Below, in pieces: positions 26,085 through 34,497 of a stretch of 54,346 bases of DNA. Below the pieces are notes generated by a model, which saw only the letters and a list, made by a program, of their open reading frames with translations, was not told the DNA's origin and ran no database searches. Position numbers and translations under genes: made by a program. The stretch comes from Vibrio sp. Hep-1b-8 (GTDB lineage Bacteria; Pseudomonadota; Gammaproteobacteria; Enterobacterales; Vibrionaceae), in NCBI RefSeq assembly GCF_006124995.1, contig NZ_QEWN01000088.1:1-54346 (forward strand), written 5' to 3'. Every line of letters starts with the position of its first letter. Positions within the stretch are counted from its first letter, which is position 1.

Positions 26085-27117
26085 CTGCTCGGACTCCTTT
26101 TACTTCTTCAGTGCTCGCTGTCGTTTGCTGTTGCTCTTTCTCCATCATCTCCTGATACCAGAGATCGTGGTGCTCTTTCGCCCAGGTCTCATCGACTTCG
26201 CCAGTCACCATACCTTCCAGTGCCCCTTCCATACCAAACAAACCAATGTAGATATGGAAAACGAAACCACAGATTAGGATCAGTGCCGCTAGCATATGAA
26301 CTAGGTTCGACAGTTCCATATCTCTGCGTGTCTGGCCAAAGATTGGGAAATCAAGTACTAATCCACTTAAAGCAACAACACTACCCACTACGATCAGTAG
26401 CCAGAATAGCGCTTTTTCACCAGCGTTTGAGAACTCAGCAGACGGGTGAGAACCTTTGTGCTTACCAACCATGCCGCCCAGTTTCATAAACCATGTGATA
26501 TCGACCTTCTTAAAGGTAGATTTTCGCCACCACTTAACCAGTACGCAAAGTAACAGCACATAGAAAATAGGACCTATGTAGTTGTGGTACTGCTTAGCCA
26601 GCATAATGATGAATCCCCAAAGGTCAGTCGGGATATACGGTTTAAGGAAATGCTTACCATAAACCAGCATCAAGCCACTAAAGGCCAGTGTCAGGAAGGT
26701 AAAAGCCATACTCCAGTGCAGTGCACGATCAAGACGGGACCAGCGTTTGATCTTTTTGCCCGTCCGAGGCGCACTTAACATTAGCGGCCCAATCACGATA
26801 TACATCATGGTCACTAATGCGATACTACCGAAAATCGCCACAGCTCCCGCAGGAGACATCCATTTTTCTTTTAAAATGTACCAAGCTTGACCTGGGGTAC
26901 TAATTAGCATTCCGTGCTCTGGGAACTGAGACGTCGTGTAGCCCACTTCGCCCTGACGAACTTGACGCCAATAATCGGCACCAGCTAATTGCGTCATTTC
27001 ACGTTGTGCAACATCAGACTCTTTTTGCTCAGCATGCGCAGGCAACGACAAAGCAAAAAGCAATGCTGCCATCAGTGACAGCATCGCAAGAGATGCACGT
27101 TTAAACATTGAAAACAT
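26071..27117 (-). CDS. fdhI: Formate dehydrogenase cytochrome b556 (gamma) subunit
   Basis: The membrane cytochrome b that passes electrons from formate oxidation to the quinone pool. After an N-terminal signal-like segment ending PAHA and a periplasmic stretch come a first helix (AVAIFGSIALVTMMYIVIGP) and the four-helix Ni/Fe-hydrogenase/FdnI-type cytochrome b domain. His ligands are in RALHWSMAFTFL, KQYHNYIGPIFY and LVHMLAALILICGFVFHIYIG. At 348 residues it is longer than E. coli FdnI (about 217), as in Shewanella-type enzymes. ATG 27117 is chosen because GGTGGAGAG stands just upstream. Confidence 0.9.
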   Translation of the reverse strand: MFSMFKRASLAMLSLMAALLFALSLPAHAEQKESDVAQREMTQLAGADYWRQVRQGEVGYTTSQFPEHGMLISTPGQAWYILKEKWMSPAGAVAIFGSIALVTMMYIVIGPLMLSAPRTGKKIKRWSRLDRALHWSMAFTFLTLAFSGLMLVYGKHFLKPYIPTDLWGFIIMLAKQYHNYIGPIFYVLLLCVLVKWWRKSTFKKVDITWFMKLGGMVGKHKGSHPSAEFSNAGEKALFWLLIVVGSVVALSGLVLDFPIFGQTRRDMELSNLVHMLAALILICGFVFHIYIGLFGMEGALEGMVTGEVDETWAKEHHDLWYQEMMEKEQQQTTASTEEVKGVRADEQA

Positions 27118-27131
27118 GAATCTCTCCACCG

Positions 27132-27740
27132 TTAGCTTTTCGTTGCGTCATAAGACAGATCATTGCCATCTGTCCAGCCCGCGCCCTTGGCTCCACGTTC
27201 AACAACGCGTTGACGGAAGATGTCAGAGACCTTTTCTGCATCACCGGCAAGCAGCGCTTTTGTCGAGCATAGAGAAGCACACATTGGGAGCTTACCTTCT
27301 GCAATGCGGTTGGCACCGTATTTTTGGCGTTCTTCTACCGAACCTGGTTCAGTTTCAGGACCGCCAGCACAGAATGTACACTTGTCCATTTTACCGCGTT
27401 CACCAAACGAAGCTTGTTTAGGGAACTGAGGAGCACCAAACGGGCACGCGAATAAGCAGTAACCACAACCGATGCAAAGATCTTTGTTGTGTAACACGAT
27501 GCCATCTTCGGTGTGCTCGAAGCAGTCAGCAGGACACACGGCTTTACATGGCGCATCGGTACAGTGCATACACGCAACCGAAATCGAGTTTTCACCTGGT
27601 TCGCCATCATTGAGTGTGACTACGCGACGACGTTGAATACCCCACTCAAGCGCATCGTCATTTTCGTTCTTACATGCAGTGACACAGCCGTTACATTCGA
27701 TACAGCGTTTGGTGTCACAAAGGAATTTCATTCTAGCCAT
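27132..27740 (-). CDS. fdhB: Formate dehydrogenase iron-sulfur (beta) subunit
   Basis: A 202-residue ferredoxin-like subunit with four 4Fe-4S sites: CIECNGCVTAC, CMHCTDAPCKAVC, CIGCGYCLFAC and the C-terminal CTFC with CASLC. It carries electrons from FdhA to the cytochrome b. It has no signal peptide or membrane tail, so it should be exported with FdhA by the Tat route as a hitchhiker. The gene lies between fdhA (11-base gap) and fdhI. Confidence 0.95.
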   Translation of the reverse strand: MARMKFLCDTKRCIECNGCVTACKNENDDALEWGIQRRRVVTLNDGEPGENSISVACMHCTDAPCKAVCPADCFEHTEDGIVLHNKDLCIGCGYCLFACPFGAPQFPKQASFGERGKMDKCTFCAGGPETEPGSVEERQKYGANRIAEGKLPMCASLCSTKALLAGDAEKVSDIFRQRVVERGAKGAGWTDGNDLSYDATKS

Positions 27741-27751
27741 CAGTGGACTCC

Positions 27752-30607
27752 TTACGCTTTGCGAATGTTACATAGGGTGACTTTAGTTTCCTGCATCTGA
27801 GTAACAGGATCATAGCCATAAGTGGTGGCAATATTTGCTGATTCACCAATGACATATGGGTCACAACCTTCTGGGTACTTAGAGCGAAGATCTTCACCTT
27901 GGAATTTTCCGCCGAAGTGGAACGGAATGAAGGCAAGGCCTGGTTTCACTCGACGAGTCACCATTGCTTTTACGTGAATGCGGCCTTTCTCAGCACCTTC
28001 TACCCACACCATATCGCCATCTTTAAAACCAAGGTCATTCGCATCTTTCGGGTTAACTTCTACAAACATCTCTTGTTGAAGTTCAGCAAGCCATGGGTTT
28101 GAACGTGTCTCTTCACCACCACCTTCATATTCAACCAAACGACCAGACGTTAATATAATTGGGTACTCAGCAGAGACATCTTTGTCTTGGATCGACTTGT
28201 ACATGGTCGGTAGACGGTAGATTGACTCACTGTCATCCCATGTTGGGTAATCAGCAACAAGGTCGCGGCGAGGTGTGTACAGTGGCTCACGGTGCAGCGG
28301 AACACGGTCTGGGAATGTCCAAACCACAGCACGCGCTTTCGCGTTACCAAATGGAATACAACCATGTTTAATAGCTACTCGCTGAATACCGCCAGAGAGA
28401 TCCGTTTTCCAGTTTTTGCCTTCTGCCGCGGCTTTCTCTTCTGCTGTGAGGTCATCCCACCATCCGAGTGCTTTGATCAGTTTGTCGGTAAATTCTGGAT
28501 ATCCATCTTCAAGCTCACAGCCTTTAGAATAACTATCTTCAGCAAGAATATTATTGCCTTCAAATTCCACACCAAAGCGAGCACGGAAGTTACCACCGCC
28601 TTGAGCAACTGGCTTAGACGTATCATAAAGAATATGTGTACCCGGATGTTTCATCTCAGGCGTACCCCAACACGGCCATGGTAGACCATAGGTTTCACCA
28701 TGAGCAGGGCCACCTTCACCTTCTAACGACGTCTTGTGGAAGGTGTGCCAATTTTGTTGGTGCGTTTTCAAACGCTCTGGGCTTTGACCCGTGTAGCCAA
28801 TTGTCCACATACCACGGTTAAATTCACGCGTGATGTCTTCGATAAGTGGTTGGTTGTTTTCAACTTTTACGTTTTTAAACAGTTGATCGGAGAAACCAAG
28901 CTTCTTAGTCAGAAGGTACATGATTTCATGATCAGGTTTTGACTCGAACAACGGCTCAACCACTTTGTCACGCCATTGAATAGAACGGTTTGACGCTGTC
29001 ACACTACCGTAGGTTTCAAACTGAGTGGTCGCTGGAAGAAGGTAAATGCCATCTGTACGGTCGTTCATTACCGCAGCAACTGTTGGATATGGATCGACGA
29101 TCACCATCATATCCAATTTTTGCATTGCCTTACGCATCTCGACGCCACGAGTTTGCGAGTTAACCGCGTGTCCCCAGTAGAACATCGCGCGAATATTGTC
29201 ATTCTGCTCGATATTTTCTTTGTTCTCTAAAACGCCATCGATCCAACGAGAAACCGGAATACCCATATTGTTCATCGGTTTCTTACCACGGTATTCATTT
29301 TGGTCGAATCGATTTTTAACCCACTCGTAGTCAAGATCCCACACTTTCGCCCAGTGTTTCCAAGATCCATCTGCAAGGCCGTAGTAACCTGGAAGCGTAT
29401 GAGAAAGTACGCCTAAGTCTGTCGCGCCTTGCACGTTATCGTGACCACGGAAGATGTTCGCACCGCCACCTGACTTACCCATGTTACCTAGCGCAAGTTC
29501 CAGTACACAGTATGCACGGGTATTGTTGTTACCTGTGGTGTGCTGAGTACCACCCATACACCAAACAACACATCCAGGACGGTTTTCAGAAAGAAGTTTC
29601 GCCGTTTTGTATACATCGGCTTCAGAGACGCCTGTTACGCGCTCAACTTCAGCAGGAGTCCACTTTGCGACTTCCTGACGAATTTCATCCATACCAAACA
29701 CACGTTGACGGATAAACTCTTTGTCTTCCCACTGGTTAGCAAAAACATGCCATAAAATACCCCAGATAAACGCAACATCTGACCCTGGGCGAAGCGAAAC
29801 ATAGTGATCAGATTTTGCTGCGGTACGTGTACGACGAGGGTCAGCAACAACGATCTTACAGTTGTTTTTCTCTTTCGCGATTAAGATATGCTGCATTGCC
29901 ACTGGGTGCGCTTCAGCAGGGTTCGAACCGATAAACAGCATCGACTTACAGTTGTGCATATCGTTGAACGAGTTCGTCATTGCACCGTAGCCCCAAGTAT
30001 TTGCTACCCCAGCTACTGTTGTTGAGTGACAGATACGCGCCTGATGGTCTACGTTATTGGTTCCCCAAAGTGATGCCATTTTACGGAACATGTACGCTTG
30101 TTCGTTGTTGTGCTTTGCACTGCCTAACCAGTAAACGGAATCTGGACCAGATTCTTTACGAATATCGAGAACCTTGTTACCAATTTCTTCGATAGCTTGA
30201 TCCCAGCTCAGTTTGACCCATTTGCCATTTTCGAGCTTCATTGGGTATTTGAGACGGCGTTCACCATGGCCATGTTCACGCAGCGCTGCACCTTTTGCAC
30301 AATGTCCACCAGCATTGAACGGGTGGTCAAAAGCAGGCTCTTGGCCTGTCCAAACACCATTTTGTACTTCGGCGTAGATACCACAACCTACAGAACAGTG
30401 AGAACAAATCGTTCTTTTGATCTCAGTCTTCGCTGAAGGATCAACAGACTTAGCTTGCGCTTTTTTGATCATTCCTGGTGCGAACAGGCTTGCCCCTACT
30501 ACGGCCCCGCCTGCTGCAAGGGTACTGTTTTTCATAAAGGCACGGCGTGAAACGCCGAGTTGGTGTTGCTCTTTGCTCACACTATCGGAGCGTTTAACTA
30601 GTTTCAT
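27752..30607 (-). CDS. fdhA: Formate dehydrogenase catalytic (alpha) subunit, Cys type
   Basis: A 951-residue molybdopterin enzyme of the DMSO reductase family that oxidises formate to CO2. A Tat signal SRRAFMK is followed by a hydrophobic stretch ending AQA. The 4Fe-4S motif CSHCSVGCGIYAEV lies near residue 68. The metal-ligand residue is Cys in QARICHSTTVAG, next to the catalytic His, so this is not a selenoprotein. GSNPAEAHPV and ADPRRTRTA are cofactor-binding segments. The nearby tungstate transporter suggests W or Mo at the active site. It is preceded by the small Tat gene and a TorD chaperone gene. Confidence 0.96.
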   Translation of the reverse strand: MKLVKRSDSVSKEQHQLGVSRRAFMKNSTLAAGGAVVGASLFAPGMIKKAQAKSVDPSAKTEIKRTICSHCSVGCGIYAEVQNGVWTGQEPAFDHPFNAGGHCAKGAALREHGHGERRLKYPMKLENGKWVKLSWDQAIEEIGNKVLDIRKESGPDSVYWLGSAKHNNEQAYMFRKMASLWGTNNVDHQARICHSTTVAGVANTWGYGAMTNSFNDMHNCKSMLFIGSNPAEAHPVAMQHILIAKEKNNCKIVVADPRRTRTAAKSDHYVSLRPGSDVAFIWGILWHVFANQWEDKEFIRQRVFGMDEIRQEVAKWTPAEVERVTGVSEADVYKTAKLLSENRPGCVVWCMGGTQHTTGNNNTRAYCVLELALGNMGKSGGGANIFRGHDNVQGATDLGVLSHTLPGYYGLADGSWKHWAKVWDLDYEWVKNRFDQNEYRGKKPMNNMGIPVSRWIDGVLENKENIEQNDNIRAMFYWGHAVNSQTRGVEMRKAMQKLDMMVIVDPYPTVAAVMNDRTDGIYLLPATTQFETYGSVTASNRSIQWRDKVVEPLFESKPDHEIMYLLTKKLGFSDQLFKNVKVENNQPLIEDITREFNRGMWTIGYTGQSPERLKTHQQNWHTFHKTSLEGEGGPAHGETYGLPWPCWGTPEMKHPGTHILYDTSKPVAQGGGNFRARFGVEFEGNNILAEDSYSKGCELEDGYPEFTDKLIKALGWWDDLTAEEKAAAEGKNWKTDLSGGIQRVAIKHGCIPFGNAKARAVVWTFPDRVPLHREPLYTPRRDLVADYPTWDDSESIYRLPTMYKSIQDKDVSAEYPIILTSGRLVEYEGGGEETRSNPWLAELQQEMFVEVNPKDANDLGFKDGDMVWVEGAEKGRIHVKAMVTRRVKPGLAFIPFHFGGKFQGEDLRSKYPEGCDPYVIGESANIATTYGYDPVTQMQETKVTLCNIRKA

Positions 30608-30618
30608 TGGTTAGGCTC

Positions 30619-30816
30619 CTATAGCGTATCGTAGTAGTCACGAATATGCTGAGTTTCGTGATAGCCAGTTTTCTTCACGTCTTGTTTTGGCAATACAGAT
30701 TCTGAAGCACTAGCCACTTTAGTGGTTCCAGCGACTACCGCTCCAGCAACTGCTGCCGTAGTTAAGCCTTTGAGAAGATCCCTGCGGCTTTGATTTAACT
30801 TATTATCGTCTTTCAT
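30619..30816 (-). CDS. Small Tat-signal protein of the fdh operon (FdhX-like)
   Basis: A 65-residue protein: Tat motif SRRDLLKGLTTAAVAGAVVAG, then a 30-residue polar tail ending HIRDYYDTL. Proteins of this kind are found directly upstream of the alpha subunit in Shewanella and vibrio formate dehydrogenase operons and are often called formate dehydrogenase region Tat target. It may help assembly or export. It ends 11 bases before fdhA. Confidence 0.85.
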   Translation of the reverse strand: MKDDNKLNQSRRDLLKGLTTAAVAGAVVAGTTKVASASESVLPKQDVKKTGYHETQHIRDYYDTL

Positions 30817-30862
30817 TATTGCTTCCTTACCCTTATTAGTAGGTATTGCATCGATGTGACGC

Positions 30863-31498
30863 TTATTGCTGAGCTTGCTCGTACTCAGTCACGTTCTTAA
30901 CATCAATTTTTAATTTGTTTTTTCCACTTTGTAGATTTTCACTAAAACGCACTTGCTCAAGGGTCATAAATGCGTCAGTTAATTCGGCAACAGCCACGTA
31001 GAAATTGGCGTGCTGAGCAGCCTTGATCTGTTTCGTTAACGCGTTAAACCACGTTGCTAAGTGCTTATTGAAAAATACCTGTTGCAGCTCTTCATCTTCA
31101 GCGGTAAGTACAGACATCACTTCACAAAGTGCAGAGAAGTGATCTTCTGGCTCTTTGACCTGCTCTTCGCGCTCTAGACCAAGAATTGCAAGATCGTGAC
31201 GAATCGAAGCCAATGGTTTTTCCATCAGTGAACCCGTAAGATGCCAAGAGGCGAAAGGCATCACTTCACCACGACCAATACCAATGAATAATTCTTGGTA
31301 CTCATCGTTTAACGCTTCTTGGTTAGATTCTCGGGCTGCGTTTTGCAAACCGATCCAAGCGGACTGCATTGCGCTTGCACTCTGTTCAATCTCCAACTCA
31401 CTGAGAAAACTCACCATCTCTTCTGATGGCGCCCGACGGAAAAGTGCTGATAGCACAAGGTAAATTTCAGCGCGTAGAGTTTGTTGTTGATTTTCCAT
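30863..31498 (-). CDS. TorD-family maturation chaperone
   Basis: A 211-residue all-helical cytoplasmic chaperone of the TorD/DmsD family, with the typical segment DEYQELFIGIGRGEVMPFASWHLTGSL near the middle. Such proteins bind the Tat signal and help insert the molybdopterin cofactor before export. The likely client is FdhA, or the small Tat protein, encoded just downstream. A 46-base gap separates it from the small Tat gene. Confidence 0.9.
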   Translation of the reverse strand: MENQQQTLRAEIYLVLSALFRRAPSEEMVSFLSELEIEQSASAMQSAWIGLQNAARESNQEALNDEYQELFIGIGRGEVMPFASWHLTGSLMEKPLASIRHDLAILGLEREEQVKEPEDHFSALCEVMSVLTAEDEELQQVFFNKHLATWFNALTKQIKAAQHANFYVAVAELTDAFMTLEQVRFSENLQSGKNKLKIDVKNVTEYEQAQQ

Positions 31499-31509
31499 TG
31501 CTTTCTACC

Positions 31510-33174
31510 CTAGTAATTCAGTTGTTTAGTTGGGTCTTCCACCATCGATTCGAACATATCGACAACACGACAGTCTTCACACATCGCAATTCTGTTTAGC
31601 GAAGCTTGGTCTGAAAAATGAGAGTGACCGCGTAACTTATTTTGAAGCATGTCAATCATTGACTGTGGGGCAAACGGCTTTTGACAACGAATGCATTCCG
31701 CGGCTTTTTCTTGATGGATTACCGTCGCTTGCTGACGACTCGCCTTGTCCCAGTTCATACGTGTCGTCATCGTAAGCGCCTGCTCTGGACACGCTTTAGT
31801 ACATAAACCACACTGGATACAGTCTTGTTCGACGAACTTGAGCGACGGAGAGTCACCGTCAGTATGCAACGCACGAGTTGGACACACGGCCACACAACTC
31901 ATGCACAGAGTACAATCACTCGATTTGCATGAAATATTGCCGTAAGGGGCATTGGCCGGAAGTTCAACAATGTTTTCGACCGGAATTCTTGACTGAGCAA
32001 GCGCATCGAGAGCAGTAAACAGTCGTTGACGCTTATTACCCGGCAAATCACCCAGTGCGAGGTCAAATGAATCCGTGCATAAAATCGGAGCACCTTCGCG
32101 TAATGACTCTAGGTATACGATGTCGATGGTTTCTTTCGCGATACCGATTTGAGCCAGCAGTTCTTGTGCGACTGCAACTTCATTGTTGAGGACTCGTTGA
32201 ATCGTTTCAGGCATGAAACGGCTCGCGGCGAACAGCACTTGCGTTGCGCCATTTACTAATGCAGCAAACCAAGAATCGACGCCAACAGACGGCAACTCTT
32301 CAACAACGATAGGGATTACGTTATCAGGTAGCGCCTTAAGTGCTATCACGTTGTATTGCTCGTGACGAGAACTACAAATCAGTACGATCGGATCAACACC
32401 ACCTTCTGATTCATAATTTGCTAAGGTTCGTTCGATGAATTTTTGTGTATCTTGTGGATTCGGTAACGCATAGTGAATTGCTTCTGTCGGACAAGCAGTG
32501 GCACAAGTACCGACGCCTTGACATAAGTAAGGGTTAATCTCAATGCGATGACCGGTTTTATCACTGCCTTCGCTCGATAACGCACCAGCAGGGCAGGCGT
32601 CAACACATCGCTCGCAACCTTTTACACCACGAGAGCTATGCGCACATTTGTCTGTATCCAGACGGAAAAATTTGGGTTTATCAAATGTCCCCATCAGCGT
32701 CGGAATTTCTTCTAATGCTTCAGCCAGTTTTGGATAACCTCTGCCAACTGGGTAATAACCAGGGACAGGAACCTCTTCACTCATGCAACTGTTGAGGCAC
32801 AGATCCAAAACGATATCAAAACAATCATGATTTAACGCGACCTTAGCCAGATTGCTCTCTAGGCCGTTGTTTTCGATTAGCACTGAAAAGGTGCCCAGGA
32901 ATCCTGATACTTGAACTGTGTTAGCGTAATACAGATTCGCGTGTTGACCTTGTTCGCCATCAGTAGAAAGCAAGGTTAGGCTATTCATTTGACCCAATTG
33001 AGCAGCAGCGCTTTCGATGATTGAAGTCGGACCGACGATAAGCGTATTACCACCACTCTCGTAACTTACCGTGGGAGGAATTAAGTTCGTTAGTTCAACC
33101 GTGTTCTCAAATGCATAAAGACGCGCTTTACCATTGGATGTTGACGATGATTCTTGTAGTAGTTGTTTTAGCAT
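31510..33174 (-). CDS. Multi-cluster 4Fe-4S protein, first gene of the fdh operon
   Basis: A 554-residue cytoplasmic protein with several ferredoxin-type modules: CERCVDACPAGAL, CQGVGTCATACPTEAI, CTLCMSCVAVCPTRAL, CIQCGLCTKACPEQAL, and a C-terminal zinc-ribbon-like CIRCQKPF with CEDC. The middle part (EGGVDPIVLICSSRHEQY onward) resembles the family found with TorD in Shewanella and vibrio fdh operons. A role in electron delivery or assembly of formate dehydrogenase is inferred. A sigma-54 type promoter stands 45 bases upstream and an activator-like palindrome further upstream. Confidence 0.85.
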   Translation of the reverse strand: MLKQLLQESSSTSNGKARLYAFENTVELTNLIPPTVSYESGGNTLIVGPTSIIESAAAQLGQMNSLTLLSTDGEQGQHANLYYANTVQVSGFLGTFSVLIENNGLESNLAKVALNHDCFDIVLDLCLNSCMSEEVPVPGYYPVGRGYPKLAEALEEIPTLMGTFDKPKFFRLDTDKCAHSSRGVKGCERCVDACPAGALSSEGSDKTGHRIEINPYLCQGVGTCATACPTEAIHYALPNPQDTQKFIERTLANYESEGGVDPIVLICSSRHEQYNVIALKALPDNVIPIVVEELPSVGVDSWFAALVNGATQVLFAASRFMPETIQRVLNNEVAVAQELLAQIGIAKETIDIVYLESLREGAPILCTDSFDLALGDLPGNKRQRLFTALDALAQSRIPVENIVELPANAPYGNISCKSSDCTLCMSCVAVCPTRALHTDGDSPSLKFVEQDCIQCGLCTKACPEQALTMTTRMNWDKASRQQATVIHQEKAAECIRCQKPFAPQSMIDMLQNKLRGHSHFSDQASLNRIAMCEDCRVVDMFESMVEDPTKQLNY

Positions 33175-33218
33175 TGCTCAGTTCCAGTTAGAACGGAATA
33201 TTCACCTGCACTCCTAAT

Positions 33219-33235
33219 TGCAAATGCTGTACCAA
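33219..33235 (-). promoter_or_regulatory. Sigma-54 promoter of the fdh operon
   Basis: Read on the minus strand, TTGGTACAGCATTTGCA matches TTGGCAC-N5-TTGCW with one mismatch. GG (-24) and GC (-12) are correctly spaced. The start codon of the first fdh gene lies 45 bases downstream. RpoN-dependent transcription needs an enhancer-binding activator; a candidate site is at 33305-33319. Confidence 0.78.
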
Positions 33236-33291
33236 CTTTTATTTACATTAAAATCAATGAATTAGAATATTTCCTTATCTTTATTGGTGAC

Positions 33292-33328
33292 AAAAAAACA
33301 GAGTGAGACAAATTGTCCCACTCTGTTA
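33292..33328 (-). terminator. Large hairpin: terminator of DUF3306 and possible activator site
   Basis: ACAGAGTG and CACTCTGT flank GAGACA-AAT-TGTCCC (33305-33319), giving an almost perfect stem. On the minus strand it is followed by seven T, so it should terminate the DUF3305/DUF3306 transcript. The inner GAGACA-N3-TGTCCC also occurs upstream of tupA at 45085-45099, and here lies 85 bp upstream of the sigma-54 element. It may therefore double as the enhancer site. Confidence 0.7.
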
Positions 33329-33352
33329 ATTGATGGTTTAGTCAAAATGTAC

Positions 33353-33859
33353 CTATTTATTGTGTGGTATATTTTGTCCCATCGATTCTCGCTCAAGTTC
33401 TGACTCTTGTTCAACGTCTTCGGGTTGAATCAAGGAATCTTGATCGGTTAGCTGGTAATTATTATCCAGTTCAGAAGACGGTTTCGGTTCTTCTTCGCGT
33501 GCATTGACCCATTCGCGAAGTTTGCTGGCGACTTCTGAAGAGAGATTCTTAACCGCTTTATAGTCATGATCGTAATCATTGAGCCCGTCAATTTCACTGA
33601 ATTGCCCTGATAAAAAGAGTTTGCGTAACGCGGCCTTTTTGACTGCTGACTCGACCTCTGAAGTCAACAAAGACGCGACGCTGAGCTCAGATTCACTCGC
33701 TTCTGCACTCTGTTGTTCAGGGATGTCTGGCGCAAGTTCCAGTGAAGAATCAGCGTTATCTGGCAAATTTGCACTTTCACCTGATTCAACCAACTCAGGC
33801 TCAGAACCTTGCGCATCGAGTTTACGTTGTGACCAGCGACTTAGGAAACTAGTTGCCAC
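33353..33859 (-). CDS. DUF3306 family protein
   Basis: A 168-residue acidic soluble protein. It starts TSFLSRWSQRKLDAQ, a DUF3306 hallmark, and has the conserved core AALRKLFLSGQFSEIDGLNDYDHDY. The rest is low-complexity and Glu/Ser-rich. DUF3306 genes accompany DUF3305 and formate dehydrogenase clusters in Shewanella and vibrios. Function is unknown; involvement in formate dehydrogenase maturation is inferred from this constant association. The gene overlaps DUF3305 by 11 bases. Confidence 0.85.
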   Translation of the reverse strand: MATSFLSRWSQRKLDAQGSEPELVESGESANLPDNADSSLELAPDIPEQQSAEASESELSVASLLTSEVESAVKKAALRKLFLSGQFSEIDGLNDYDHDYKAVKNLSSEVASKLREWVNAREEEPKPSSELDNNYQLTDQDSLIQPEDVEQESELERESMGQNIPHNK

Positions 33860-34313
33860 TTGCTCTACCCGCCCCTTTACGCTTTTTACGTCTTTCTTCT
33901 AGCAGTTCACCATGACGACCAATATACGCCTCCATCCATGCTTGTACCGCAAGCGGCATGTCATTAGAAAGCACTAGGTAATCGCCATCCATGTATTGGC
34001 CAGCAACACTTTGCGAGGCTGTGAGTATGACAATATTAGGATCGTCTTCGGACTCCATAGTATCAAGAACCAAAAATAGCTTAGGTTGTTGAGAACTCAA
34101 GTTAAAACGGTAATCCGTTCTTTCATCCCGATGCAGTTGCAGAGCAATGACTCTCTGGTGCGACTCATCTGGCTGTAGATCAAAGCTTGAAAGTTGCCAC
34201 TGCGTCGTCGTCCATAGTCCGGTACTAATTTCATGTGCGATTAAGTTGCACCCGATTGACCATAAATCTTCGGACTTTTCTGCTTTAACGGACATAGTTT
34301 GCTGTTCTGGCAT
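33849..34313 (-). CDS. DUF3305 family protein
   Basis: A 154-residue soluble protein with the DUF3305 pattern: CNLIAHEISTGLWTTTQWQL near the start, YRFNLSSQQPKLFLVLD in the middle, and MPLAVQAWMEAYIGRHGELLEERRKKRKG at the end. It is always met beside DUF3306 and formate dehydrogenase genes. Role unknown. A sigma-54-like element lies about 70 bases before its start. Confidence 0.85.
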   Translation of the reverse strand: MPEQQTMSVKAEKSEDLWSIGCNLIAHEISTGLWTTTQWQLSSFDLQPDESHQRVIALQLHRDERTDYRFNLSSQQPKLFLVLDTMESEDDPNIVILTASQSVAGQYMDGDYLVLSNDMPLAVQAWMEAYIGRHGELLEERRKKRKGAGRASGN

Positions 34314-34383
34314 AGTTCACCAACTTGTACACTGTTGTTTGTCAGGTTTGGATTGTGTAATTGATACAATCTGGGTTTTACTT

Positions 34384-34400
34384 TGCAATATTTGTACCTA
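34384..34400 (-). promoter_or_regulatory. Possible second sigma-54 promoter (DUF3305/DUF3306)
   Basis: Read on the minus strand, TAGGTACAAATATTGCA keeps the GG and GC at the required spacing and shares GGTACA and TTGCA with the fdh promoter at 33219. It deviates from consensus at two of the -24 bases. No GRGACA-N3-TGTMCC site was found upstream, so it is less certain. Confidence 0.5.
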
Positions 34401-34497
34401 GTCCTAAACAATGCAATTCCCTACCCTTATTATAGAGGCGGAACATTATTTGCAAGCAGCACTCCGCGAATGCGGATAGATCGAATAGGATAACTCT

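Noticed and set aside
28292..28684. Plus-strand reading frame of 130 codons within fdhA
   Set aside because: It is antisense to the conserved molybdopterin enzyme gene and shows no protein-like features; a shadow frame.
29900..30100. Selenocysteine codon in the formate dehydrogenase
   Set aside because: The frame has no internal TGA; the active-site position is a Cys codon in QARICHSTT, so no SECIS or Sec machinery is needed.
34351..34371. GATTGT-N9-ACAATC before fdhD as a regulator site
   Set aside because: The arms are short, AT-rich and match no operator I know; it lacks the GRGACA-N3-TGTMCC pattern.
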